Source: BJGV01 sp003230615 (lineage in GTDB: Bacteria; Pseudomonadota; Gammaproteobacteria; Burkholderiales; Nitrosomonadaceae). From it: a stretch of DNA of 64,000 nt. This document shows, piece by piece, positions 53,040 through 61,346 of this stretch (position 1 is the first letter of the stretch; each line of letters begins with the position of its first letter). Made by a program: the position numbers and the translations under genes. The stretch spans positions 1,054,001-1,118,000 of the forward strand of contig OY760140.1 of the NCBI GenBank assembly GCA_963663215.1, written 5' to 3'. The notes under the pieces are model-generated. The model saw nothing but the letters and a program-made list of their open reading frames with translations, did not search any database and was not told the DNA's origin.

Positions 53040-53522
53040 ATGAACGAACTTACATTAGCCAGAATAATCCACTTGCTGGGAGTGATTTTGTGGATCGGTG
53101 GTGTTGCGATGATCACCACCGTATTGCTTCCTGTCACTGCAAAAATGCATTCTGTAGCGGAGAAAATAGAGTTTTTTGAGTACATTGAGAACCGCTTCGC
53201 TGCCCAGGCACGCTTTACCACACTGATCACTGGCTTGAGTGGTTTTTATATGGTGTACATACTTGATGCCTGGAGCCGCTTTACTGAACTCCGTTACTGG
53301 TGGATGCATGCCATGGTCATAGTATGGCTACTTTTTATGCTATTGCTATACGTTTTGGAACCACTAGTATTGCATAGGCGTGTTAAAAACCAGGTGCAGC
53401 ACATCCCAATAAAGATATTAGCAATGATTCAAAGAACACACTGGGTATTACTGAGCTTAAGCCTTATTACTGTAGTCGGTGCGGCAGCAGGTAGTCATGG
53501 TTGGATGCTATCCGTGGGCTAA
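53040..53522 (+). CDS. Four-helix membrane protein (CopD/DUF2269-like)
   Basis: A 160-residue protein with about four membrane helices. IIHLLGVILWIGGVAMITTVLLPV in helix 1, with a His followed by WIGG, recalls CopD-like and related membrane proteins that may bind haem or metal. Another His-containing helix has YWWMHAMVIVWLLFMLLL. Function not assigned. The next gene starts 2 bases after its stop, so the two are probably an operon. Confidence 0.6.
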   Translation: MNELTLARIIHLLGVILWIGGVAMITTVLLPVTAKMHSVAEKIEFFEYIENRFAAQARFTTLITGLSGFYMVYILDAWSRFTELRYWWMHAMVIVWLLFMLLLYVLEPLVLHRRVKNQVQHIPIKILAMIQRTHWVLLSLSLITVVGAAAGSHGWMLSVG

Positions 53523-53524
53523 AT

Positions 53525-53905
53525 ATGAGCTACGCAGCACTAAAAATAATTCATGTTATTAGTGTAATATTTAGTTATTTACTGTTTATGTTACGTGGGA
53601 TATGGATGATGCAGAACTCCTCTATCCTGCAACGGCGCTGGGTAAAAATTTTGCCACATGTAATAGATACCGTACTGCTGGCAAGCGCTGTAACACTGGT
53701 CACCATGATTCAGCAATATCCGGGAATGAGCACATGGCTTAGTACCAAGATTGGAGGGTTATTGCTCTATATAATCCTTGGAATGATGGCGTTAAGGTTC
53801 GGTAAATCACGAAAAATAAAGATCATTTCATGGATTACAGCCCAGATCGTGTTTTTCTATATAGTGCTGGTCGCTCTGACTAAGAATCCTACACTTATTT
53901 CTTAG
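53525..53905 (+). CDS. SirB2 family membrane protein
   Basis: A 126-residue protein with four membrane helices. MSYAALKIIHVISVIFSYLLFMLRGIWMM and ILPHVIDTVLLASAVTLVTMIQ are typical of SirB2, including conserved His in helices 1 and 2. Biochemical role unknown. ATG 53525 follows the previous stop; an earlier in-frame GTG/ATG at 53501 overlaps that gene and is not needed. Confidence 0.85.
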   Translation: MSYAALKIIHVISVIFSYLLFMLRGIWMMQNSSILQRRWVKILPHVIDTVLLASAVTLVTMIQQYPGMSTWLSTKIGGLLLYIILGMMALRFGKSRKIKIISWITAQIVFFYIVLVALTKNPTLIS

Positions 53906-54049
53906 ATAGAATCAATATACAATATATTATTCAGGTAGTTAAATTAGAATAATTTATCCTGAATTTTATTCATTACAGAAATGTAACCAGTTTGTAACCT
54001 CTTTTGTTCTGATTACTGTCTATTTAGTATACTCTTTGACTCAAAGAGA

Positions 54050-54067
54050 AACCCGCCAAAGCGGGTT
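54050..54067 (-). terminator. Hairpin, likely terminator for the minus-strand small gene
   Basis: AACCCGC (54050-54056), loop CAAA, GCGGGTT (54061-54067). On the minus strand it is followed by TCTCTTT, a loose T-rich tail. It lies about 108 bases after the 64-residue ORF, and downstream of the SirB2 gene on the other strand. Confidence 0.55.
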
Positions 54068-54174
54068 AATGGTAATCGTGTCTAGCCCATATATTCCATT
54101 CGCCCTTCAAGAAGAAAATACAAATAGTAAGTCTGATTATTAATCCCCATTGTTGAACACGACTTACTTGAACC

Positions 54175-54369
54175 TCAAAGAGGTGGTTGAACTACAAATT
54201 GTAAGATTAAGACAACAACTACGAGTAAGGTTATTAAGACATACCGATCAGCAGCCAATTCTCTAATGATTATGAAAGTTCTATCCCACCCGTACAATAA
54301 GATCATTACTAACAATGACCATGGAAAGAAAACTGTAATCACTATTGCAGATAAAATCTTACTCCACAT
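54175..54369 (-). CDS. Small two-helix membrane protein, unknown
   Basis: A 64-residue ORF with two hydrophobic helices (ILSAIVITVFFPWSLLVMILLYG and YVLITLLVVVVLILQFVV) separated by a charged linker WDRTFIIIRELAADR. SD is GGGGGAAAA about 5 bases upstream of ATG. A terminator-like hairpin follows. No family recognised. Confidence 0.55.
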   Translation of the reverse strand: MWSKILSAIVITVFFPWSLLVMILLYGWDRTFIIIRELAADRYVLITLLVVVVLILQFVVQPPL

Positions 54370-54520
54370 ACTTTTCCCCCTGCTTTGTGTACCTTAATGT
54401 GCCATGATAAAATGGATTTTTCTATTGTGAGCATATTCTTTTAATTAGTGTTTTTTAGCGCTTTGCCACTGTTAGGAAGCCTAGAGGCTGCAGCCTGAAT
54501 AACCACATGGAATAAAGAAA

Positions 54521-54727
54521 GTGATACTTATATCGTTAACACAAAAAACCGGAGTAGAAATAGTAGTAAATATGGAAAATGTTACTAGCTTTATCCCTTC
54601 CAAAGCTGGGACAATTCTGCGTCTTAATGGTACATCCCCCTCTACTATACAAGTCAAAGAAGATTTAGAGGAAGTTATAAAAAGAATACATAATATCACT
54701 CATCAAAGAATTGAACGATTTAAGTAA
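54521..54727 (+). CDS. Small FlbD-like protein
   Basis: A 68-residue ORF starting at GTG with GGAATAAAGAAA upstream. VEIVVNMENVTSFIPSKAGTILRLNGTSPSTIQVKEDLEEVIKRI follows the layout of FlbD-like domains: beta-strands ending in a helix with V.E....VI..I. No flagellar genes are near. Function unknown. Confidence 0.5.
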   Translation: MILISLTQKTGVEIVVNMENVTSFIPSKAGTILRLNGTSPSTIQVKEDLEEVIKRIHNITHQRIERFK

Positions 54728-54735
54728 TTAATAAC

Positions 54736-54936
54736 TCAAGGTAAACCTACCTGTCTCGCAAGTGAGGCCTGGCAAGTCAACGCATCAACAGGATCAGCTA
54801 GTGCGAGAGTCAATGCTTCTTCATAATCTTCTTGGTTAAAACCATGATAGTTGCTTACCAAGAAAACCAGCTGACTCAATTCTTCTTTATGTAAGTCAAT
54901 ATCGACTGGTTTGTAAGTCAGTTTCGACTGGCACAA
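54736..54936 (-). CDS. Small unknown ORF after glpD
   Basis: A 66-residue acidic ORF, TTG start, with FLVSNYHGFNQEDYEEALTLALADPVDAL. It is in frame with the glpD-type gene, starting 27 bases after that stop codon (TAA at 54966-54964), with ISVEASRQP encoded in between. It may be an independent gene translated by re-initiation or a broken-off tail. Converges on the FlbD-like ORF. Confidence 0.4.
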   Translation of the reverse strand: MCQSKLTYKPVDIDLHKEELSQLVFLVSNYHGFNQEDYEEALTLALADPVDALTCQASLARQVGLP

Positions 54937-54963
54937 AGGTTGTCTGGACGCTTCTACACTGAT

Positions 54964-56157
54964 TTAATAAAGCTTTAAATAACGGGTATCTGCAATAACC
55001 TTTCGTACAGGCAACACCCTAATCATGCGCGCCATCACTCGCTCGGCAGTAAGGCGATAGGTTGTCAACTTGCCACCATAAATAGTAAGCAAAGAAGGAG
55101 GATCTTGCCGACCTGTATGTAAAATCGTCTCACGCGACCACGTGTTGATGGACGACGCTCCACGCCTATTTTGGCCCCCACCTGAGGGCAGCACACGCAA
55201 ACCAGCAATTGCAGACAAAATGCGTTGTTCTGAACGATACTGCGGGAAATAATTTATGAGTGTTTTCATTAAATAGTCTTGCTCATGTGGCAGCGGTCTA
55301 ACGTCCATCGGATCACCTTGATAAGTGGATTCTGTGGTACCCACCAAAGTATTTCCCCGCCAGGGCATTATGAATACAGCTCGTTTATCTTGTGCCTCAA
55401 CGTAATAAACTCCCTGTGTTAACGTGCCTGGCACAACAATGTGTGTACCTTGTACCAAATCAACTTTGAGTTGTGAAGGAGTCGGCGTGATTCTGCTTAA
55501 CACTTGCTGAACCCAGGGCCCAGCTGCATTTACCAATACTCCTGCTGTACAAGTTTTAGCTTTATCGTGATCCCAGTATTCAATGATATTAGTGTGTTTA
55601 CCCAGCTGGCCTAACCGAGCACCGGTAAATGTTGCAGATATTTTAAACTGTGCGCCCATCTGCTGTGCCGAGCGCATAACAGCATGAGTCAATGCCGCAT
55701 CATCAGTCTGCGCATCATTGTACTGAAATACTACTTCAAGCTGTGCAGTATCTAGCCCATCTAACTTCTTCCAAAGTTTCTGTGGAACACGACAAAAGCG
55801 CGCTGCCGGATGTAGTCTGCCTTGAAGTGCATAAAGGCTCAAACCAACGTGTAGTATCCATGGGCGTCTTGTAGTATAGCGATAAACAGGAATATAAAAA
55901 GGTTTTAGCTCAACCAGATCTGGCGCGAGCTTGAGCAGCAGCGCTCTCTCGTACAGACATTCACTCACCAACGAAAACTCACCACTTTCTAAATACCGTA
56001 GCCCACCATGAATGAGTTTACTAGAACGGCTGGAGGTTCCACTTGCAATGTCTGTTTGTTCAAGCACCATCACCGAAAAACCTTTAGCTGAAGCAGCCTG
56101 CGCAACTCCCACACCATGGATACCCCCACCGATGATGACTAGATCATAAGACTCCAT
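54964..56157 (-). CDS. glpD: FAD-dependent glycerol-3-phosphate dehydrogenase-type oxidoreductase
   Basis: A 397-residue flavoprotein. DLVIIGGGIHGVGVAQAASAKGFSVMVLEQTD is the FAD fold; SGTSSRSSKLIHGGLRYLESGEFSLVSECLYER is the GlpD family signature, and FIMPWRGNTLVGTTESTYQGDP follows. It ends after TIYGGKLTTYRLTAERV...IADTRYLKLY. E. coli GlpD has about 100 more residues, so the C-terminal cap domain is absent, as in some short homologues. It passes electrons from glycerol-3-phosphate to quinone. ATG 56157 preferred over GTG 56160; GGAG upstream. Confidence 0.85.
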   Translation of the reverse strand: MESYDLVIIGGGIHGVGVAQAASAKGFSVMVLEQTDIASGTSSRSSKLIHGGLRYLESGEFSLVSECLYERALLLKLAPDLVELKPFYIPVYRYTTRRPWILHVGLSLYALQGRLHPAARFCRVPQKLWKKLDGLDTAQLEVVFQYNDAQTDDAALTHAVMRSAQQMGAQFKISATFTGARLGQLGKHTNIIEYWDHDKAKTCTAGVLVNAAGPWVQQVLSRITPTPSQLKVDLVQGTHIVVPGTLTQGVYYVEAQDKRAVFIMPWRGNTLVGTTESTYQGDPMDVRPLPHEQDYLMKTLINYFPQYRSEQRILSAIAGLRVLPSGGGQNRRGASSINTWSRETILHTGRQDPPSLLTIYGGKLTTYRLTAERVMARMIRVLPVRKVIADTRYLKLY

Positions 56158-56313
56158 CACTTTTCTCCATAAATTTTCCCGTTTTTATTTTGCATAAGAC
56201 GATCAAGTTGTTTGCCCTTTAAAACAAATATGAATGCAAGAGAGTGTATGCTTACTTCCTTCAAACAAGCTTAATTATTCATATAGATGCATGGAACATT
56301 CACCATTTCTACC

Positions 56314-56343
56314 TTGAGGAAATCCTGAGAAAAATGTTATAAT
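56314..56343 (+). promoter_or_regulatory. Candidate promoter of rpsB
   Basis: TTGAGG (56314-56319), 18-base spacer, perfect TATAAT (56338-56343), about 125 bases upstream of rpsB, pointing into it. Confidence 0.6.
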
Positions 56344-56389
56344 AATTGACTAACATGGCTTTGCAACTCATTTATTAGCCAGGTTAAAT

Positions 56390-56452
56390 ACACATACTCG
56401 CCAATCCAGGGGTGCTCCACAAGGAGTGACTGTGGCGGATAGAGGCTCAACC
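56390..56452 (+). promoter_or_regulatory. Possible structured rpsB leader
   Basis: The leader contains GGGGTGCTCCACAAGGAGTG (near 56409-56428), whose CTCCACAAGGAG can form a short hairpin, then GACTGTGGCGGATAG. S2 autoregulates rpsB-tsf through a leader in gammaproteobacteria. Equivalence here is a guess. Confidence 0.3.
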
Positions 56453-56467
56453 CTAAAGGAGAAATTT

Positions 56468-57220
56468 ATGGTAGTAACTATGCGACAGATGCTAGAAGCA
56501 GGAGTCCATTTCGGACACCAGACTCGTTTCTGGAACCCAAAGATGGCTCAGTATATTTTTGGTCATCGTAACAAAATACACATTATCAATCTGGAAAAAA
56601 CCCTAGGGATGTATCAAGACGCGATAAAATATGTGCGTCAATTATCTACTAACAAAGGCACTATTCTATTCGTCGGCACTAAACGTCAAGCACGCGATAT
56701 TGTTCGCGAGGAAGCAATCCGCTGTGAATCTCCATATGTAGACCAGCGCTGGCTAGGTGGAATGTTGACAAATTTTAAGACAATTAAACAATCCGTAAAA
56801 CGCCTACAGGAAATGGAAACGATAGTACAAGACGGTACACTTGAGAAACTTTCTAAGAAAGAAGCACTTGACATTCAACGTGGATTGGAAAAACTCAACC
56901 ACAGTCTGGGTGGTATCAAAGATATGAAAAAGATACCAGATGCCGTGTTCGTAATTGATGTGGGCTACCAAAAAGGTGCAATTACCGAAGCTAAGAAACT
57001 TGGTATCCCAATAGTAGGTGTGGTGGATACTAACCACAACCCTGACGGAGTGGATTATGTTATTCCGGGCAACGACGATTCCAGCCAGGCGATACGTCTT
57101 TATGCGCGAGGTGTGGCTGATGCAGTTATGGAAGGACGCAGCCAGATTGTTCATGAAATCGTCAAAAATGAATTTGAGGAAATGGATGAAACAATGATGA
57201 CTGAACGACTGACTGAATAG
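56468..57220 (+). CDS. rpsB: 30S ribosomal protein S2
   Basis: A 250-residue S2. MRQMLEAGVHFGHQTRFWNPKMAQYIFGHRNKIHIINLEKT and DQRWLGGMLTNFKTIKQS are diagnostic; GVVDTNHNPDGVDYVIPGNDD near the end. ATG 56468 with AAAGGAG is correct; the GTG 14 codons earlier is leader. First gene of rpsB-tsf-pyrH-frr. Confidence 0.98.
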   Translation: MVVTMRQMLEAGVHFGHQTRFWNPKMAQYIFGHRNKIHIINLEKTLGMYQDAIKYVRQLSTNKGTILFVGTKRQARDIVREEAIRCESPYVDQRWLGGMLTNFKTIKQSVKRLQEMETIVQDGTLEKLSKKEALDIQRGLEKLNHSLGGIKDMKKIPDAVFVIDVGYQKGAITEAKKLGIPIVGVVDTNHNPDGVDYVIPGNDDSSQAIRLYARGVADAVMEGRSQIVHEIVKNEFEEMDETMMTERLTE

Positions 57221-57236
57221 GCTGAAAACAATTTAC

Positions 57237-57260
57237 AGGGGGTTCTAGTGCCCCCTTTTT
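57237..57260 (+). terminator. Terminator/attenuator between rpsB and tsf
   Basis: AGGGGG (57237-57242), loop TTCTAGTG, CCCCCT (57251-57256) followed by TTTT. It lies 16 bases after the rpsB stop and would end or reduce read-through into tsf, so S2 would be made in excess of EF-Ts. Confidence 0.85.
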
Positions 57261-57354
57261 AATCTCTGAGAATACTGTTTTATACAGGTTTCTCACAAGA
57301 ATAATTTGAGAAACCTCTTAAAAGTTATTAACTAATTTCGTATTTGGAGTAAAC

Positions 57355-58263
57355 ATGGCAGATATTGCTGCAAGGACAGTAAAAGAATTACGCGATTTAA
57401 CCGGACTTGGCATGATGGAATGTAAAAAAGCATTAATCGAAACTGGTGGCGACTTGAAAGCAGCAGAAGATTTATTACGAATAAAAAGTGGCACAAAGGC
57501 AAGTACAGCTGCTAGCCGTATCACTGCTGAGGGCACTATAGGAATAGAGATTGCGATAGATAAAAAGTGCGGTGCTTTGGTTGAAGTTAATTGCGAAACT
57601 GATTTCGTAGCTAAAAATGAGGATTTTATCAACTTCGCCAAACAGATAGCGCAATTAACGGCGACTAAAAATTTGACAGGTACGGAAGCGCTCTCAAGAG
57701 CAACTTTGCCGAATGGCAAAAGTGTAGAAGAGTTTCGTAAAATGCTAATTATGAAACTGGGTGAGAACATAAGCATTCGCCGTTATGTTCGCCATACCAC
57801 ACGAGGACACCTTGCGTCATACCTCCATGGTGGAAAAATCGGCGTAATAGTTGATTACATAGGTATCGATGAAGTACTAGGAAAAGATTTAGCCATGCAT
57901 ATTGCTGCTAGCAAACCAATATGTGTTTCCAAAGAACAGGTATCAGAAGATTTGTTGGCGCGTGAGCGCCAAATTTATACGGCACAAGCTACAGAAAGTG
58001 GAAAATCTAAAGATATCGTTGCAAAAATGGTGGACGGACGTATTGCTAAATATCTTGCTGAAATAACTCTGCTCGGTCAACCTTTTGTCAAAAATCTTGA
58101 CCAGACAGTGGAAAAATTGCTTATGACAAAATCTGCCACGGTCAACGGCTTTACTATGTTCAGCGTGGGCGAAGGGATTGAAAAAAAATCTTGCGATTTT
58201 GCTACTGAAGTAATGTCGCATATTAGTCAAGTATTAGAAAATAATTCACCACAGCTAAATTAA
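57355..58263 (+). CDS. tsf: Elongation factor Ts
   Basis: A 302-residue EF-Ts, the exchange factor for EF-Tu. VKELRDLTGLGMMECKKALIETGGDLKAAEDLLR is the N-terminal UBA-like region; VEVNCETDFVAKN and LAMHIAASKP are core motifs. ATG with TTTGGAGTAAAC upstream. 134 bases after rpsB. Confidence 0.98.
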   Translation: MADIAARTVKELRDLTGLGMMECKKALIETGGDLKAAEDLLRIKSGTKASTAASRITAEGTIGIEIAIDKKCGALVEVNCETDFVAKNEDFINFAKQIAQLTATKNLTGTEALSRATLPNGKSVEEFRKMLIMKLGENISIRRYVRHTTRGHLASYLHGGKIGVIVDYIGIDEVLGKDLAMHIAASKPICVSKEQVSEDLLARERQIYTAQATESGKSKDIVAKMVDGRIAKYLAEITLLGQPFVKNLDQTVEKLLMTKSATVNGFTMFSVGEGIEKKSCDFATEVMSHISQVLENNSPQLN

Positions 58264-58291
58264 CTATTGTTGCTATGCGTCCACGACTATT

Positions 58292-59002
58292 ATGGCCTAT
58301 AAACGTATCCTGTTAAAGCTTTCTGGTGAAGCCCTGATGGGCGATGATGATTACGGTATTAATCCCACTGTAATAGAGCGTGTTGTTTCAGAAATTGCCG
58401 AAGTAACTAGGCTTGATGTTGAGGTGGCAATTGTGATCGGCGGAGGGAATATTTTCCGTGGCATGACATCATCGGCCAGTGATAAGATGGACCGTACCAC
58501 AGCCGACTACATGGGCATGCTGGCAACTATCATGAATGCCTTAGCGCTACAGGATGCAATACGTCATGGTGGACTGGAAAGTCGTGTGCAATCAGCACTA
58601 CGTATTGATCAAGTTGTGGAACCTTATATCCGTGGTAAGGCAATGCGTTATCTAAAGGAGGGCAAGGTGGTTATTTTTGCAGCTGGTACTGGCAACCCGT
58701 TCTTTACTACTGACACTGCCGCCGCATTACGCGGTTTGGAAATGAATGTAGACATCGTTCTCAAGGGAACCAAGGTTGACGGAGTGTACTCAAACGACCC
58801 TAAAACTGACCCTGATGCCAAGCGTTATCGAAATTTGTCTTTTGATGAAGCCATCACCAAAAATTTGAAAGTAATGGATGCTACTGCACTCACCTTGTGT
58901 CGCGACCAAAAATTGCCACTCAGTGTTTTCAGTATTTTTAAGGCTGGGGCGCTCAAACGAGTCGTGACGGGTAAAGACGAAGGTACACTAATTCGGGCTT
59001 GA
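58292..59002 (+). CDS. pyrH: UMP kinase
   Basis: A 236-residue hexameric UMP kinase. KRILLKLSGEALMG, VIGGGNIFRG, DYMGMLATIMNALALQDA and AAGTGNPFFTTDTAAALR are the diagnostic blocks. With cmk and pyrF in the window it gives pyrimidine nucleotide supply. Confidence 0.98.
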   Translation: MAYKRILLKLSGEALMGDDDYGINPTVIERVVSEIAEVTRLDVEVAIVIGGGNIFRGMTSSASDKMDRTTADYMGMLATIMNALALQDAIRHGGLESRVQSALRIDQVVEPYIRGKAMRYLKEGKVVIFAAGTGNPFFTTDTAAALRGLEMNVDIVLKGTKVDGVYSNDPKTDPDAKRYRNLSFDEAITKNLKVMDATALTLCRDQKLPLSVFSIFKAGALKRVVTGKDEGTLIRA

Positions 59003-59091
59003 ATCTCATAAGCACTCATACTAAATATATTTTAATATGAATGGCTAATTTATTAGCTTCTACTCTTTTATGCATAAGATATAGATAGATT

Positions 59092-59649
59092 ATGATCATC
59101 GATACAATAAAATCTGCTGAACAAAAGATGCAGAAGAGCTTAGAAGCTCTGAAAACTTGTTTGAGTAAAATACGGACTGGGCGGGCTCATACAGGCCTGC
59201 TCGACCACATCACCGTAGATTATTACGGTACACACGTGCCTATCAGCCAAGTAGCAAATGTTGGTCTGGCGGATGCCCGAACAATCAGCATTATACCTTG
59301 GGAAAAAAATATGCTTAGTCCGATCGAAAAAACAATCCGTGATTCAGACTTAGGATTAAATCCTATGACTATTGGTGAAATGATACGTGTACCCATGCCG
59401 TCTCTGACAGAGGAGCGTCGTCGAGATCTTACAAAAGTAGTTAAACATGAAGCAGAAATAGCAAGAATAGCAATGCGTAATATCCGACGCGACGCCAATG
59501 CTCATTTGAAAGACTTGCTTAAGGAAAAAAAGATTGCTGAAGATGATGAACGCCATGGGCAGGATGAAATTCAGAAACTTACCAATTATCACATCACCGA
59601 AATAGATAAGGCATTGCAGGTGAAGGAAGCCGAATTGATGGCAGTTTAA
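59092..59649 (+). CDS. frr: Ribosome recycling factor
   Basis: A 185-residue RRF. LSKIRTGRAHTGLLDHITVDYYGTHVPISQVANV and LTEERRRDLTKVVKHEAEIARIAMRNIRRDAN are diagnostic. It splits post-termination ribosomes with EF-G. 89 bases after pyrH. Confidence 0.98.
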   Translation: MIIDTIKSAEQKMQKSLEALKTCLSKIRTGRAHTGLLDHITVDYYGTHVPISQVANVGLADARTISIIPWEKNMLSPIEKTIRDSDLGLNPMTIGEMIRVPMPSLTEERRRDLTKVVKHEAEIARIAMRNIRRDANAHLKDLLKEKKIAEDDERHGQDEIQKLTNYHITEIDKALQVKEAELMAV

Positions 59650-59677
59650 CTTAATTAAATATAGAACTACATCACCC

Positions 59678-60475
59678 ATGCATCCCGCCTCTAGTTCAAC
59701 TCACGAGATACCAGAAGCTGACATGATTCCTCGGCATGTTGCCATTATTATGGATGGTAACGGGCGCTGGGCAAAAGAGCGCTTCATGCCACGGATAGCT
59801 GGCCACAAACACGGAGTAGAAACTGTACGCACTGCAATTAAAGCCTGTATTGAGCGCGGTATTAACTATCTGACATTATTCGCATTCAGCAGTGAAAATT
59901 GGCGTAGACCGGCAGAAGAGATCTCATTCTTAATACAACTTTTCATCACTGTTCTTAAGCAGGAAGTAATCAAGTTGCATGAGAATGGCATTCGTTTCAA
60001 GGTAATCGGAGATTTGTCAAAATTTGAGCCTAAGATAACTGAATTTATTCGTAACGGGGAAACAATGACTGCTGCTAACACTCGCCTTACACTCACCATT
60101 GCGGCTAACTACGGCGGGCGCTGGGATATTTTGCAAGCCATACATAAGATGTTAGCACAACACACTGATTTAAGTAGTAGTTTTGAGGAAAAAGACTTGG
60201 CCCAGTATTTTGCAATGAGCTATGCGCCAGAACCCGATTTATTCATACGTACCGGGGGGGAACAACGTATTAGTAATTTTCTGTTGTGGCACCTAGCCTA
60301 CACTGAGCTTTACTTTACCGATACCTTATGGCCGGACTTTAGCGCGAGCACTCTTGATCTTGCAATTCAAACCTACCAGCGACGGGAACGCCGTTTTGGC
60401 CGAACCAGCGAACAACTTGAAACATCGAAACTAATCAATGAAGTGAGGAAAATTCCACCTAAGAAAATGGCGTAA
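59678..60475 (+). CDS. uppS: Undecaprenyl diphosphate synthase
   Basis: A 265-residue cis-prenyltransferase. VAIIMDGNGRWAKERFMPRIAGHKHG contains the catalytic Asp; FAFSSENWRRP and RTGGEQRISNFLLWHLAYTELYF are the later regions. It makes the C55 carrier for peptidoglycan and O-antigen. Slightly long N-terminus (a later ATG at residue 16 could start). Confidence 0.97.
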   Translation: MHPASSSTHEIPEADMIPRHVAIIMDGNGRWAKERFMPRIAGHKHGVETVRTAIKACIERGINYLTLFAFSSENWRRPAEEISFLIQLFITVLKQEVIKLHENGIRFKVIGDLSKFEPKITEFIRNGETMTAANTRLTLTIAANYGGRWDILQAIHKMLAQHTDLSSSFEEKDLAQYFAMSYAPEPDLFIRTGGEQRISNFLLWHLAYTELYFTDTLWPDFSASTLDLAIQTYQRRERRFGRTSEQLETSKLINEVRKIPPKKMA

Positions 60476-60524
60476 CTCTTGTACTATCTAATTCGTATAG
60501 TTTTTCGCTGATTTCCTGCTATTC

Positions 60525-61346
60525 ATGCTTAAGACCCGCATTCTCACTGCTATCTGTGTTCTCCTTCTGTTTCTGGTAGCATTGTTTTATTTATCGTCGA
60601 TTTTCTGGATGACGCTGCTTCTAATTTTGGCAGTAATCGGTTCATGGGAATGGAGTAGATTGGCAAAATTCTCCTTGTCTGGCTCTATCTTTTACCTTGT
60701 CCTTACCGTGTTAATTGGAGGCGAATTACTATTCATTCTGAGTAGGGCTGTCCTGACTAATTCCTACACCACAGTATTTTTATGGCTTTACGCAGCAACA
60801 TTAGTATTCTGGATACTAGGTGCGCCAAGCCTTTTGAAATTAAACCTTCCGATCAGAAATCCAGCCCTGTTTGCATTAATAGGCTGGCTTTTACTATTAC
60901 CCACTTGTCTTTCTTTGTACCAGTTGCGTGCTATCGATCCGCTTCTTTTATTGGGTTTCATGACAGCTGTTTGGGTTTATGATACGTCAGCATATTTCGT
61001 CGGACGGACGTTCGGCAGGCACAAACTTGCGCCGAAAGTAAGTCCTGGCAAAACTTGGGAAGGTGTGGTGGGAGCACTAATAGCAGTTTCTATTTATGCG
61101 TTGACTTGGGGTTACTTGGCAGAGGGAAAAATCCATATCGTACTATTAGTTCTACTGTTATTGGTGCTTGCTGTGCTGGGTATCATTGGTGATTTGTTTG
61201 AGTCCCTGATGAAACGTCAAGCTGGGGTCAAGAATAGCGGAAATATTTTGCCCGGCCACGGTGGTATACTTGACCGCATAGATGCACTTACTTCGACTCT
61301 ACCTATAGCTGTTTTAGCAGTTCTCCTTTTTAATGTTGAATTATGA
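60525..61346 (+). CDS. cdsA: Phosphatidate cytidylyltransferase
   Basis: A 273-residue polytopic membrane enzyme making CDP-diacylglycerol. The signature is split as KVSPGKTWEGVVGALI and the C-terminal SGNILPGHGGILDRIDAL with its catalytic Asp. About seven to eight hydrophobic helices. Overlaps dxr by ATGA. Confidence 0.96.
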   Translation: MLKTRILTAICVLLLFLVALFYLSSIFWMTLLLILAVIGSWEWSRLAKFSLSGSIFYLVLTVLIGGELLFILSRAVLTNSYTTVFLWLYAATLVFWILGAPSLLKLNLPIRNPALFALIGWLLLLPTCLSLYQLRAIDPLLLLGFMTAVWVYDTSAYFVGRTFGRHKLAPKVSPGKTWEGVVGALIAVSIYALTWGYLAEGKIHIVLLVLLLLVLAVLGIIGDLFESLMKRQAGVKNSGNILPGHGGILDRIDALTSTLPIAVLAVLLFNVEL

